Both the position numbers and the translations under genes were made by a program. This document shows positions 49,213 through 59,494 of a stretch of 64,000 nt of DNA, one piece after another. Each line of letters begins with the position of its first letter. Position 1 is the first letter of the stretch. Under the pieces are notes generated by a model. The model was not told the DNA's origin, did no database searches, and saw only the letters and a program-made list of their open reading frames with translations. The DNA is from a virus: positions 62,001 through 126,000 of IMG/VR virus record IMGVR_UViG_3300008110_000048; one strand, given 5' to 3'.

Positions 49213-51957
49213 TTAAGACCAATCTTCCCCTTCCATGTTTTGCAAATCGAAAACAATTCCGGCTGTTAAGTTATTTCTAATAATATTATATATTTCTTGT
49301 GGCGAAGTAAAGTTTTGTTTAACATTTTCAGGCACTCTAATTATAACATATCCACCGTTCATATAGGATGTTCCGCTTGCGGGATAGGTATCCCAATGGG
49401 ATAGAATTTCAGGAACTTCGTTAATTATATCTGAGTTTTCAATGTCAGCCTTAATTCCGCCTCCTCTTAATCTTAAGTCAAATAATTTAGGTTTAACTTT
49501 ATTTGGATTATTTGTAACATATATAATAGCTACACACAGGGCAAACGGATCGTAGTCTATTGATGTTTCATCAAATATTGTTGAACTATAGGTAAAATTA
49601 ACCGGATTGCTGTATTGAAATTCTGTTACTTTTTCATAACTAAATACATTTACATCAGACTGATTAGGTGAATTCTTTTTATAGATATTTTTAGGCGTCA
49701 AGTAAACATACATTGGCTCATCAAATTGTATGCTATCAGAGTTTAAAAATGGGTTTAACGGTATAGGCGTACCATTAATGTGTCTAACTAGAGAATTTTT
49801 GTTTATTGTAGAATAATCAACTTTTACCAGTGTTGTTTCGCTGGGTATAATTCGTTTTTTGAATTTGATTAATCCATTTTCACAATCTACATCTGATATC
49901 AACGAGTCATCGACCTTCACCCAAGGAGAATCAATCGTTGATCTAGTATAAATGTTAACTTCTTGACGGACAATTCCACCTATTGACTGACGGTAATCTG
50001 TTTTATGATTCCAACTTAAAATTGGCGTTCTTCTTAATTTAATAGATTTACTGTCTATGATTAAAGGATTTTCGTTAACGACATCATAGTAACCATAACC
50101 ATATATCTTAGACCAAGAGACATCAGATAAATCCATTGTAGAATATTCTGCCAACATTTCTTGTCCGGAATATATGGATTTCCAATCTGTATATTGAACT
50201 GAAGATTTTATTTTAATTTTCTTATTAAAAGAACCATTAGAGATTGGGAGTTCCCATGCATCGAATTTTGACAAATTGGCGCTAATGTTATTTATTTGAA
50301 CAGCGGATCCACCACCGTGCTTAACGGAATAGATTGGAGTTAAATACTTCAATGGTATTCTTGTTGGAATAAATGTTGTTGAATTATTTTGTCCAACAAA
50401 CTCGTTATCACCATTCGCTCCATCTGAGTCTAAGGCGCAAATGGCTATGTATATATTTTCAAAATTAGTAAAAGATGACCTCGTATAAAAGTCGACATAA
50501 CTTAAAGAATGCCCTAATAGCTCTTGGGTACTTAAATCATAGAAACCATATCTAAAACCGTCAGAAGGAAGTTCATTAACTAACGAGAAATAACCGTAAG
50601 CTATATCCCTTTCTTCTTGAGAAAATGTTTGAGGATTTGACACTGATGCTGATATTTGCGCTAGTGTTGGCAGCCCTATTGGCTTGCCATTAGAATCGCA
50701 TAGAAGCAATATTCCATCACCATAATTAATTGAATTTTTTCCTTCAGGAAATATTTGTCCCAGGCGATTCTTTAATCTATAACCAGAAGAAAGGTCTATC
50801 TCAGTGGTTCTGGTAAGTGCATCTCCATAAAATGTGCTAGATGTTTCTAGTATAACATTATTTTCTTGCGTTTGCCTTATCGATATTGGTGAACCAGAAA
50901 CTGTTTGACCTAGACTTGTTGTATCCGATAGAGTTAAATTTTGCAAAGAAAAAGTTCCAGCTACCACATTATTTCTAAAATTAGGAATCTTTATTTCATA
51001 CTCACCAGTCAACAAGTAGTCAACACTATTAAGATTAACACCAGATTCACTGGTAAAAGTTAATTCTCTTTGATTCACTCCATCTGGAGAATAACTAAGA
51101 GATGAAACATATTGAGTTTGCTGAGCCGAAACTCTTTCTACATTGGAAATATTAATCAAGGCCGGAGAAGATGGAGTGACATCGTTTAAGGAAGTAATAA
51201 AATTAGCTTTTACGTTAATTCTAATTGGGTCCTCATAATCTACTACCTGTGTTATATCTGGATCTTTTACCAATGCTGCAACATTGATTTCAGAAATGCC
51301 AAACCCCTCACCCTGACCTAGGCCGTATATTCCGCCACCAACAAGATTTACCCATACATATCTTACGCTTTCTGCAGATCTTCCGTTCATTGGAATTTCT
51401 ATATTGGTTGATACCGCAGATAGATCCAGCGCCTCAATGTTTGGATATTCAAATATATTTGTAGAAAAAGATGAATGCCAACCAAAAGAAATGGCCTTAT
51501 AATTTCTCCATCTAATGTCTTGATCTGGAACTATGATTATTTTTTCAACACTTAGAACTGATTGAGGTATTTCAAAAAATATTACATCAGAAGCCAGACT
51601 TGGCCCAGCAACTCCGGTGAATGTTGTTTTTCTATAGGTTTTACCAGAACCAATATCTGGCGCCAAACCCATCTCTTCAACCTTTTGTATATATTTTCTA
51701 ATATCCTCTGAGGCAAACGTTTTCCAGGATTCAAATAACTGATTATCTGTTGCAATTAAATTAAGCCAATATTTGGCCAAATACCATTTAGTTTCACTGT
51801 CAACTTTTCCGTCAATGTATCTTTGATTATTTGCAATCTGAAAAGATCTTACTGCGGAAGCGGTTGATGAACCATAATCTCCATCTACTGCTTTTGTATA
51901 GAAACCTGCAGCACCCAGTGTGTACTGTATATATTTAACGTATTCGTGCGTAGCCAT
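49213..51957 (-). CDS. Large tail protein with N-terminal peptidoglycan-binding domain, 914 aa
   Basis: Residues ~5-70 form a PG_binding_1-type domain: VKYIQYTLGAAGFYTKAVDG, GSSTASAVRSFQIANNQRYI and GKVDSETKWYLAKYW. This would dock the tail on the host wall. The rest is beta-rich, with a short copy of the array module (GEGFGISEINVAALVKDPD) and IDSPWVKVDDSLISDVDC-type strands. It stands at the upstream end of the related array. I infer a wall-binding baseplate or fibre-attachment protein. Confidence 0.7.
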   Translation of the reverse strand: MATHEYVKYIQYTLGAAGFYTKAVDGDYGSSTASAVRSFQIANNQRYIDGKVDSETKWYLAKYWLNLIATDNQLFESWKTFASEDIRKYIQKVEEMGLAPDIGSGKTYRKTTFTGVAGPSLASDVIFFEIPQSVLSVEKIIIVPDQDIRWRNYKAISFGWHSSFSTNIFEYPNIEALDLSAVSTNIEIPMNGRSAESVRYVWVNLVGGGIYGLGQGEGFGISEINVAALVKDPDITQVVDYEDPIRINVKANFITSLNDVTPSSPALINISNVERVSAQQTQYVSSLSYSPDGVNQRELTFTSESGVNLNSVDYLLTGEYEIKIPNFRNNVVAGTFSLQNLTLSDTTSLGQTVSGSPISIRQTQENNVILETSSTFYGDALTRTTEIDLSSGYRLKNRLGQIFPEGKNSINYGDGILLLCDSNGKPIGLPTLAQISASVSNPQTFSQEERDIAYGYFSLVNELPSDGFRYGFYDLSTQELLGHSLSYVDFYTRSSFTNFENIYIAICALDSDGANGDNEFVGQNNSTTFIPTRIPLKYLTPIYSVKHGGGSAVQINNISANLSKFDAWELPISNGSFNKKIKIKSSVQYTDWKSIYSGQEMLAEYSTMDLSDVSWSKIYGYGYYDVVNENPLIIDSKSIKLRRTPILSWNHKTDYRQSIGGIVRQEVNIYTRSTIDSPWVKVDDSLISDVDCENGLIKFKKRIIPSETTLVKVDYSTINKNSLVRHINGTPIPLNPFLNSDSIQFDEPMYVYLTPKNIYKKNSPNQSDVNVFSYEKVTEFQYSNPVNFTYSSTIFDETSIDYDPFALCVAIIYVTNNPNKVKPKLFDLRLRGGGIKADIENSDIINEVPEILSHWDTYPASGTSYMNGGYVIIRVPENVKQNFTSPQEIYNIIRNNLTAGIVFDLQNMEGEDWS

Positions 51958-51969
51958 AGTATTCCTTAA

Positions 51970-53166
51970 TTAAGATGTTCTTGCTGTTCTCGTCAAAAAT
52001 TCAGCTGGTATAATAACTCTTGGGCCCAACTTTTCTTTTAGTTGCTGGAGGCTTATCTTGCCAGAGTTAAGTAGCATTTGTACTTTACCGTCTGATTTAG
52101 CTTTACCGATGTGAACGCTGTATTCACCTAGGCTATATTTTGATACAATGCCAATATCATAAGATCTTCCTGACATTGATCCATCTTTCAGCCAATATCT
52201 CCATTCGGCAATTATAAATGAGTCATATCCTGGACCAGCTAGCTGAATTTTATTCTGATTATGATAATCAAGACTGATCGACTTGAAATCAGAGCTAGAT
52301 GTCATCTGCGGAATGGTTTGCGCTGCTACTTCAACAGATGTTGGTATTTTGTTTATTCTTTGCTCAATTCTGTCTGGCGACGCATAGATTGTTGGCGGAT
52401 TTAGCTGATAATAATTTGAAATGTACAAAGAGCTAAGGTAGTCCCCTACCGCACGCGCATCTTCTATGGACAAGAATCTTTCAGTTCCATCACCAGACGA
52501 ATCCCATCCCTGCTTCCATATTCTTGTTTCGCCATGTATTTCGATGTCGCCCGTATAAGGGAATACGTTAGATGTTTCAGAAGTAGATTGAGCTCTTAAT
52601 AAATCATAATCATCGATAGCAGATTTTATAGAAGAAGTCTTTAAAGTTCTCAGCGCTGGCTCTGGAACAATAACAGTAGTTCTAGTTCTCTTTATGGTGC
52701 CCATTAAATCATATGTTAATTCGCCATTTAACTTAGTTTGGAAAACTGTCGGCTGATCAATTCCTTCATATGAAACAAAAGAAGACTTTAATCTAAACGA
52801 ATACGAATGAAAACCAGAAGAAGGATTAAATCCACTTAGCAGCTGTCTACTTGAAGAACTATTTATAGGCCTTTCCAGCAAGGCGTATGGTCCCATCCCG
52901 GAAATAGGAGTAAGGGATTTTGAGTACTTTATGGTATATGCATACGCTGCAGCATTTGCTGGATGCGCAGTATCTCCGGTTGATTCATTTATCTCATGTA
53001 AACTATACGAAGATGGTACATTGATATTTGCCAAATCAGTGTCCGACAATTTGGTTGCGTCTTTAATTAAAACATCAGGATTAGTTACTTCAATGAAAAA
53101 ATCCACATCATTAACAGATATCTCTGACAAAATTGATACTTGTGTTGCTGGTAATTTTAATGACAT
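51970..53166 (-). CDS. Tail protein, 398 aa
   Basis: The product MSLKLPATQVSILSEISVND... is mainly beta (YSLHEINESTGDTAHPANAA, FHSYSFRLKSSFVSYEGIDQ) with a helical region near 230-245 (FLSIEDARAVGDYLSSLYIS). The C-terminal SLQQLKEKLGPRVIIPAEFL looks like a short helical cap. It is flanked by the PG-binding tail protein and a 591-aa protein within the tail operon. No specific family is recognised. Confidence 0.55.
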   Translation of the reverse strand: MSLKLPATQVSILSEISVNDVDFFIEVTNPDVLIKDATKLSDTDLANINVPSSYSLHEINESTGDTAHPANAAAYAYTIKYSKSLTPISGMGPYALLERPINSSSSRQLLSGFNPSSGFHSYSFRLKSSFVSYEGIDQPTVFQTKLNGELTYDLMGTIKRTRTTVIVPEPALRTLKTSSIKSAIDDYDLLRAQSTSETSNVFPYTGDIEIHGETRIWKQGWDSSGDGTERFLSIEDARAVGDYLSSLYISNYYQLNPPTIYASPDRIEQRINKIPTSVEVAAQTIPQMTSSSDFKSISLDYHNQNKIQLAGPGYDSFIIAEWRYWLKDGSMSGRSYDIGIVSKYSLGEYSVHIGKAKSDGKVQMLLNSGKISLQQLKEKLGPRVIIPAEFLTRTARTS

Positions 53167-53219
53167 TTTTTCTTTAAAATAATTAAATAAACTAGTATTG
53201 CTTGACGCTGCGTTCTTGG

Positions 53220-54995
53220 TCAGTACTCTGGCATATACTGATGTTGAAGGTAATTCCAGTCTGTAACAAAATTAGTTAAAGAAGATATGACGGAAGAAGA
53301 TTGTTGCGATCTAGCCTTTGAATAAAGGGCATAAGAAATTGTATTGTACAGCAGTTTGAACGGCCCTTCTATAATTGCTGGCAGTACATTTTCTGTTTCA
53401 ATATTTCCGGCGTGTGTACTTTCATTGTTATCATTAACTGGTATTTCCGATGCTGACAATGAATACACTTTATTGCAGTATTCCATCACAGGAAAGGTTG
53501 TAGCTATGACATTGCCCTTAGATAAGTTATCTACAGCTGGAGAATATGATATAGCAGTACCTATAGTTTGTTGGGATCCTGTTGTTGGTCCAACCTTAAC
53601 AAAACTATTGCCAGAAGTCGTATTGGAAAAATACTTATATGTCTTAGGATTTAAATCTCTTGTATACCTAGACCCAAATATACCATAAGAACCACAGAAC
53701 AATCTTTGAGCATTGGGGCAATTGCTTAAGTCTAAGAATATAGTGCCAAACTTATTTGTGATGTAATCATTGATCTTTTGCGCCTGAAGTGGAGTAACTG
53801 AAAAATCTGGTGACCAAAAAATAATGTCATACTGAGATAAGTCTTGCGTGCTGACGGTATCAATATTTGTAAGCCAGTACGCACTGGTGTTTTTGTTTTG
53901 TGTATTGGCTAATGGATTTTGAAAATTAAAGTTAGATAAGTTAAAAGGTGAATTTTGTAATCTATATATTGTGTATGGGTTGATGTTTGAACTGCTAGTT
54001 TCGCCAGAGTATAGTATGCAAGAATTTACTGTTCTATTGGAACCAAAGTTTACTTCTGTTAAATTAAGAGCTCTTTTAACCCTGCCTATTATTCTCCAAT
54101 TGAATACTTCATATGTTCTATAATCCTTAATAGCCTTGCTTGGCACTATGGCTTGATAACCATTTTTGATTACATTAGATTGACCATATGTGTTTACGAA
54201 TCTGTTGTCCACTTTTTTAATAGAAAAAATATTTGATCCAATATAATTTGGATCTATAACAAACGACTCTTCTGGTAGCTCCTTAAACATTGGGACCGAA
54301 TTAATATTTTCGGTATACCTGAGCTGATGATTGTGTCTTTTTCCTTTTTCATCTACTTCAAATTTATTATAAATTAACTTTAGACCAACAGGTGTTGTAG
54401 TATCTAAGAAGACTAAAATTTTGTATGGAAGTTCGGAATCGTTTATATTATAATCAGTTTTAAATGGTTCCAATAATATTTTATACTTAGGCTTATTGGT
54501 GTCTTCGTCTACGTATTCTTTTCCATACTGATCTATAATCTTTATGCCAACTTCCGAAATACGTGCGCTATCAAGATAATCATTTAAGGTTATGACAGAA
54601 AAGACAGCTGGCAGTACAGTAAAGTATCTGCTGACATAATAATGATGAGCAAAATTATCACTATCTACTTGCAGAGGATCAACTTTTTGTGAAGATGTAA
54701 TTTTATCCACAAATACATTGCTAACGCTTATGTTGTTATTTGAAATAATAGATGACCCATCTGGCCTTGTCAAAATGCCAAACTCGTCCGCATACATTAG
54801 TTCTGATTGACCAGAAAGTGGGATGCGATTTTCCAATATAGTCCCTGATAAATCAAATATTGTGACATTTTTTTCAGGAGAAATTGGATCTACATTAAAC
54901 CAAGCTAGAACAGCGGAATCACTTGGGGCATTCTGGCCAATCTTAATTGATTTTTCATTATTGGAATCTGTCAAGTTAACAAATTTTTCCATCAT
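53220..54995 (-). CDS. Tail protein with Rossmann-like insert, 591 aa
   Basis: ATG 54995 overlaps the upstream stop (ATGA). The product has beta-rich N-terminal regions (EKNVTIFDLSGTILENRIPL). Near 375-430 is an alpha/beta stretch, LSQYDIIFWSPDFSVTPLQA then QKINDYITNKFGTIFLDLSN, which resembles a GATase/ThuA-like fold. This type of segment also occurs in the LPXTG protein of this genome. The remainder is Ser/Asn-rich. It probably belongs to the baseplate or fibre assembly; catalysis is not evident. Confidence 0.55.
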   Translation of the reverse strand: MMEKFVNLTDSNNEKSIKIGQNAPSDSAVLAWFNVDPISPEKNVTIFDLSGTILENRIPLSGQSELMYADEFGILTRPDGSSIISNNNISVSNVFVDKITSSQKVDPLQVDSDNFAHHYYVSRYFTVLPAVFSVITLNDYLDSARISEVGIKIIDQYGKEYVDEDTNKPKYKILLEPFKTDYNINDSELPYKILVFLDTTTPVGLKLIYNKFEVDEKGKRHNHQLRYTENINSVPMFKELPEESFVIDPNYIGSNIFSIKKVDNRFVNTYGQSNVIKNGYQAIVPSKAIKDYRTYEVFNWRIIGRVKRALNLTEVNFGSNRTVNSCILYSGETSSSNINPYTIYRLQNSPFNLSNFNFQNPLANTQNKNTSAYWLTNIDTVSTQDLSQYDIIFWSPDFSVTPLQAQKINDYITNKFGTIFLDLSNCPNAQRLFCGSYGIFGSRYTRDLNPKTYKYFSNTTSGNSFVKVGPTTGSQQTIGTAISYSPAVDNLSKGNVIATTFPVMEYCNKVYSLSASEIPVNDNNESTHAGNIETENVLPAIIEGPFKLLYNTISYALYSKARSQQSSSVISSLTNFVTDWNYLQHQYMPEY

Positions 54996-57877
54996 TGTTC
55001 CTCATGATCCGGGTGAACTAACTCATAATCAGATATATGGTTTGGTGTTGAGCCAAAAATTCCCATTTGATATTGGTCATACTTTCTTAACGGCACCCAT
55101 CTTGGCGGACTCCAATTCGGAGTTGCGCTACTATAAACAATAGTATTTGAATCGCTATGCTTATAAACAAAGTTAGGAGTTGCTATGATTTCTGAACCTT
55201 GCTGTTTATTTGAAGTATAAATATTGGGTAAGGGTGGGCTTAATTCTTGGTCATACTGAATTGTATCATAGGATTCATACCAATAAATAACATCTCCAGA
55301 TATAGTAACGTCTTGTCCTGCATTAATTTCTTGATCTGCCAACAAAATGCTTTTAGCGTACTCTTCATTTGAAATATTTACTCTAGCAAACCAGTATCCC
55401 GGAGTCGCTGAGTCTTGCGCAGTTGCAATATTGGCTATTTCCAATTTTCCATCCGAAGAAGTATACGTTGTATAGTCTGGTGTTGCTGCAAACAAATCTT
55501 TTAGTGTTCTAGCCTTATTCCAGGAAACAGGCAGTACCTTGGGCCAAGGCTGATCATCCCAAACCACCTGTCCCACTATGGAGATACCTTGATCTGAGCC
55601 GGCGTTGATTATCAGAGAAGATGGAGCGGCTTTTAATCTTAGGATCTTGGGATCTGATATATTTACACCAAATGGCACTGATGTCACATAACCTTGACTC
55701 TGGCTATTTATGCCACCATATGGAGTTGCCGAACCAATTCCAGATACATATAAATTGCTTGACTCGTATACTTCTTCTCCGGTATACGAATATCTAATTA
55801 TGGCTTTCCCTATTCCATTGTCATTTGTTGTGACATAAGCTGGTGTAGCTGAAACTATATCTCCATAAACATGGAAGGTTTGACCAGGCTTGAAATTATT
55901 ATTTTCATCGTAAGATATTATAGTTAGATACATCAAGTCATCTTGTGAATTGGATATATTTGCAGGAGACAATAATGTTTTGGCGGAACTAAATGGGTAG
56001 TCTGTTTTTGACACATAAATGAATCCTTCATCTATAGGATTGGTAGATGGGACTAAGGATAGATCTATGGAATAGGTATTGTCATTTAGCGAAGACTCAT
56101 AGGTAATAGAGTAGATTTCACTTGCATTAGGAGTGGAGCTAAAGTAGATATTTGAATTATAGCTATCAGTATTCTCATCGTATACATTTTTATCAACATA
56201 CCAGGCATTTTTTACATCGTAATTGACGGTGTATTTTCTTCCATAAACCGACGGTGTGGCCTCACTGAAGCAGCTGAGTTCATTTGTAGAGGTTGATAAA
56301 TTGCTAAATAACTCAACTCCAGTATATGAGTCTTTAACTGAAATGTTTTCAACATTTTCATATGCTAGATAAATGGCATTGCTTACATTGCCATAAATAT
56401 CTTCTGTATTATTAAATACAATATTACCCGGCGTTGCTGCGTCTTCGAAAAGAATATTTCTATAATTTTCTTCACCAACTGTCACCATTATCGGTGAGCC
56501 AGATCTAGGATACTGACTGAGTGGCAGAGAAAAGAATCTTCCTGTAGCAGAATCTGTGACAGGATTAGAGTATATGTAATATTCGTTTTCATCTAAATAT
56601 AACCAACCCGTATGAAGTGCTGGATTATTTTGAACTACATCTTGGGCATCTCTAGCAATTCTTACATCAATATCAACATTTTCGTTGTCTGCAAATGCGC
56701 TAGTCAAACCTAGAATCAAAGAATTTTTGTTATTGACATATGGATCAATATATTGTGTTTCGGATATTAGCTGTGCATCCTTGACAATATAAGTGGTGTC
56801 TGAATCTAACCCAAAAGAATCTTTAGATAAAGATATCTTTTTTAGAAAATCATCTGAATTAAAGAATATATTGTTTGCTTCATCTGTACTTTCATAAACA
56901 TTTTCCAGAGAATCTATGTATCCACTAAATAGCTGAGGAGTAGTTTGAGATGTAAATGAACTGTATTTTGTAAAATAAATCGGATAAAAATTATTACTTG
57001 CCGACTCAAAAGTAAAATATGAAGGGGTTGCATTATAGTTTATTGTAGCGGAATCAAAGTATTCCGGCGTAGAAATTTCTACATTTGAAGAATTATATGT
57101 TTTATAGCTTATATTTGGAGAGGAAGGAACCAGGTATCTTTCGTTATCGTCTGGATTTATAACTGCGCCACCATAAATATCACTTATCAAAGTGTCGCCA
57201 TTAAAATAGGTTAAACCAAGAGGTTTAACGTTATCAATATGTATATATTGCGGTGTTGCTTCCGGAGGAATAATCAACCTATTTACCAAACTATCTATTT
57301 GCATAGAGTAATTTTGGGTGCCAGATTCAGTTAAATCATTATTATTATTCAAGTAAAAAGAAGAAGTAATTGTTTGTGTATTAAAACTTTCTACTTTTGT
57401 CTCATATACTGTCGAACCTATTCTAATGCTAGCGTCTCTGTAAGAGAATTGAGTTGGTGACGCCAACTCTGCAGACTGACCATAAGATGGATTGGCATAC
57501 CACGTTGTATTTGGAGTAGATCTAGTGAAAGCAACGCGGTAATTTGCTGTAGCCAAAGACTTATCATACGACTGAGTAATATGATTCCATCCTCCATTTG
57601 AAAAGACTATTTTAACAGAATCTACATCATCAAAATTAATTGTGTTTACACTAGGAGAACTAGAGGCATTGTAGTAGATATTGTTATATGTCTTATCTCT
57701 AAACTGCAAAGAAGATAACGTGTATCCGTCATCATTGAATATTCTAATTAAATTATATTCTGGACTAGCAGGATGATTTTGTGGCAATCTATTTCCAACA
57801 TAGAAATCATCTCTATCTAGATAGTTTAAATTAACATAGAATGTAGATGGTGTGGCGTAGAAATTGTGCGTAGCCAT
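54992..57877 (-). CDS. Large beta-rich tail fibre-like protein with repeated (A/S)TP motif, 961 aa
   Basis: The product is almost wholly beta-strand, with Ig-like segments (PGQTFHVYGDIVSATPAYVT, GQDVTISGDVIYWYESYDTI). The tripeptide ATP or STP recurs about 17 times (for example YATPSTF, EATPQYI, NATPSYF, DSATPGYW, SATPNW), usually with an aromatic residue 1-3 positions later. Codons differ between copies, so the repetition is at protein level. It starts 14 nt after the 525-aa tail gene. It is probably an elongated fibre or needle-associated protein whose Thr-Pro sites could be glycosylated; that is inference. Confidence 0.65.
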   Translation of the reverse strand: MATHNFYATPSTFYVNLNYLDRDDFYVGNRLPQNHPASPEYNLIRIFNDDGYTLSSLQFRDKTYNNIYYNASSSPSVNTINFDDVDSVKIVFSNGGWNHITQSYDKSLATANYRVAFTRSTPNTTWYANPSYGQSAELASPTQFSYRDASIRIGSTVYETKVESFNTQTITSSFYLNNNNDLTESGTQNYSMQIDSLVNRLIIPPEATPQYIHIDNVKPLGLTYFNGDTLISDIYGGAVINPDDNERYLVPSSPNISYKTYNSSNVEISTPEYFDSATINYNATPSYFTFESASNNFYPIYFTKYSSFTSQTTPQLFSGYIDSLENVYESTDEANNIFFNSDDFLKKISLSKDSFGLDSDTTYIVKDAQLISETQYIDPYVNNKNSLILGLTSAFADNENVDIDVRIARDAQDVVQNNPALHTGWLYLDENEYYIYSNPVTDSATGRFFSLPLSQYPRSGSPIMVTVGEENYRNILFEDAATPGNIVFNNTEDIYGNVSNAIYLAYENVENISVKDSYTGVELFSNLSTSTNELSCFSEATPSVYGRKYTVNYDVKNAWYVDKNVYDENTDSYNSNIYFSSTPNASEIYSITYESSLNDNTYSIDLSLVPSTNPIDEGFIYVSKTDYPFSSAKTLLSPANISNSQDDLMYLTIISYDENNNFKPGQTFHVYGDIVSATPAYVTTNDNGIGKAIIRYSYTGEEVYESSNLYVSGIGSATPYGGINSQSQGYVTSVPFGVNISDPKILRLKAAPSSLIINAGSDQGISIVGQVVWDDQPWPKVLPVSWNKARTLKDLFAATPDYTTYTSSDGKLEIANIATAQDSATPGYWFARVNISNEEYAKSILLADQEINAGQDVTISGDVIYWYESYDTIQYDQELSPPLPNIYTSNKQQGSEIIATPNFVYKHSDSNTIVYSSATPNWSPPRWVPLRKYDQYQMGIFGSTPNHISDYELVHPDHEEQ

Positions 57878-57891
57878 TGATATTTCATATG

Positions 57892-59466
57892 TTAAGCCGA
57901 CTCCATGTAAACACCGGAAATGGATGCATAACCAGAAAAAGATGTTGTAGCTTTTTCTTCTGCTTCCAGTATTAATTTAGCGTCAGCATAGTCGCCAACG
58001 CCTGGTTGATAATATTGTGGCGATGCGCTAGTTTCGACATCGTATATTGCAGGGATTGAAGATATTCCTTCTCCGTCTGCTCCGCCGTAATCCCAATAAC
58101 CTTCTTCCCATCTTACATAGCCAATATTTGATGGGTATCTTTCATTTATGCTTTCAATTAAATCAACAAATGGCTTTAAAGGTTTGCCAGAAGGAGTGAA
58201 CCATGGAGTTGTTTTTTCCATGTCAGAAATTTCAATAACATCCGGAGTGGCTCCAATATAATTAGAATCTGGCTCAACACCGTAGGCCTTCCAAATGTCT
58301 AGCTCTCTTCTTACTGTTCTCTTGAATCCATCTATATGCGCTGCTGGATAGTTTAAAGCTACGTCAAGAATTCTCTTTTTGTATCTGGCATTAGTCTCCA
58401 ATAGAAGTCTAGGAAGACCTACCTTTGCACCGAACTCATCAAAGTTATTTGGAACATGCAGGGGATACTGATCATATTCAACATCATTGATTGTTAATGA
58501 TGAAAACTCTCGCATACATATTATTTGCTTATTCGTCTGACTGTAATAATATACATAATCAGTCAATTGAGACTTATAAAAAGAAGCTAGACTATCCATC
58601 TGTATTAACGGAACATCATCGCCTAAAACCTTTAGGATATTAACAGGAACATCGTAAGACACATAGGCCCAAGCCAGCATGTTTTCATCTGCGCTTGATA
58701 TATAGTGGTTGATGTCATATAGGTTTAATTCGTTATCAAAGTTATCAAGAGACTCTTGGACAAGAGCTGTTAAAAATTTTCCAGCGGTAGAGCTGGGGAC
58801 AAACAAGGACGGAGTTGCTGGATTTTCCGAATCCGCAAACATATCTGTCCATGTTGGGAATCTCTTTAGAATATTTCTTGCATGTTCAGACGCTACAGGG
58901 GCAATTGGATCATGTATACCAATTTCCAAATAAAATAAAAGACCTAAATCGCTAGTATCTAAAGTTTCAGTAAATATTTCTAACTCTATTTTTATCCAAG
59001 GTTTGCAGTCCCTAACAAAGATGACATTTGAATCAAAAGACAGAATCGACTTTAACCACGGACCATCCTCCGAATCTGATTCATACATCTGAAGATTAAA
59101 AGTTGGGACTTCTGTTCCAGGAAGATTGGTGAATAAATGCTTGTAGGCTAGAACGTCTATCTTGGATGTTGTGTCTATGAATCTCAAAAGAGATGGTGTG
59201 GCGTCGTCATAAACGATTTCACCGATATCTGTTACGTATGCTGCATTGTCTGATAGCGGCGTTGCAACGTCGCCGTTATAAGATGGGGAAGTGAGCTCAA
59301 GTCCAACATAGGTATTATCACCTATTGTATTGAGGCCATACCTTGATCTGACATAAGAATAATTGGTGAAAGAGCTATTTTTGTATAGGTTTATAGCACT
59401 ACTTGTCCATGTGTTGCCAGACTTATTGAAGTCCCCACTTTTTAAAAGTAACAAATACTGCTTCAT
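57892..59466 (-). CDS. Baseplate/tail protein, gpI-like position, 524 aa
   Basis: ATG 59466 (AAGGA 6 nt upstream) is chosen over TTG 59469. The product has a beta N-terminal half. From ~200 it is helical, recalling tail proteins that follow baseplate J: ARNILKRFPTWTDMFADSEN, AGKFLTALVQESLDNFDNEL and YKKRILDVALNYPAAHIDGF. Five (A/S)TP motifs occur here also. Directly downstream of the baseplate J gene, the P2 gpI/T4 wedge-type slot, it is likely a baseplate wedge or fibre-connecting subunit. Confidence 0.7.
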   Translation of the reverse strand: MKQYLLLLKSGDFNKSGNTWTSSAINLYKNSSFTNYSYVRSRYGLNTIGDNTYVGLELTSPSYNGDVATPLSDNAAYVTDIGEIVYDDATPSLLRFIDTTSKIDVLAYKHLFTNLPGTEVPTFNLQMYESDSEDGPWLKSILSFDSNVIFVRDCKPWIKIELEIFTETLDTSDLGLLFYLEIGIHDPIAPVASEHARNILKRFPTWTDMFADSENPATPSLFVPSSTAGKFLTALVQESLDNFDNELNLYDINHYISSADENMLAWAYVSYDVPVNILKVLGDDVPLIQMDSLASFYKSQLTDYVYYYSQTNKQIICMREFSSLTINDVEYDQYPLHVPNNFDEFGAKVGLPRLLLETNARYKKRILDVALNYPAAHIDGFKRTVRRELDIWKAYGVEPDSNYIGATPDVIEISDMEKTTPWFTPSGKPLKPFVDLIESINERYPSNIGYVRWEEGYWDYGGADGEGISSIPAIYDVETSASPQYYQPGVGDYADAKLILEAEEKATTSFSGYASISGVYMESA

Positions 59467-59494
59467 CAATTATCCTTAAATATTAATTTGTAAA

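Noticed and set aside
54992-57877. ATP tripeptides as a DNA mobile mini-insertion or translational bypass element
   Set aside because: The nucleotide sequences differ between copies and the frame is never disturbed, so the signal is at protein level.
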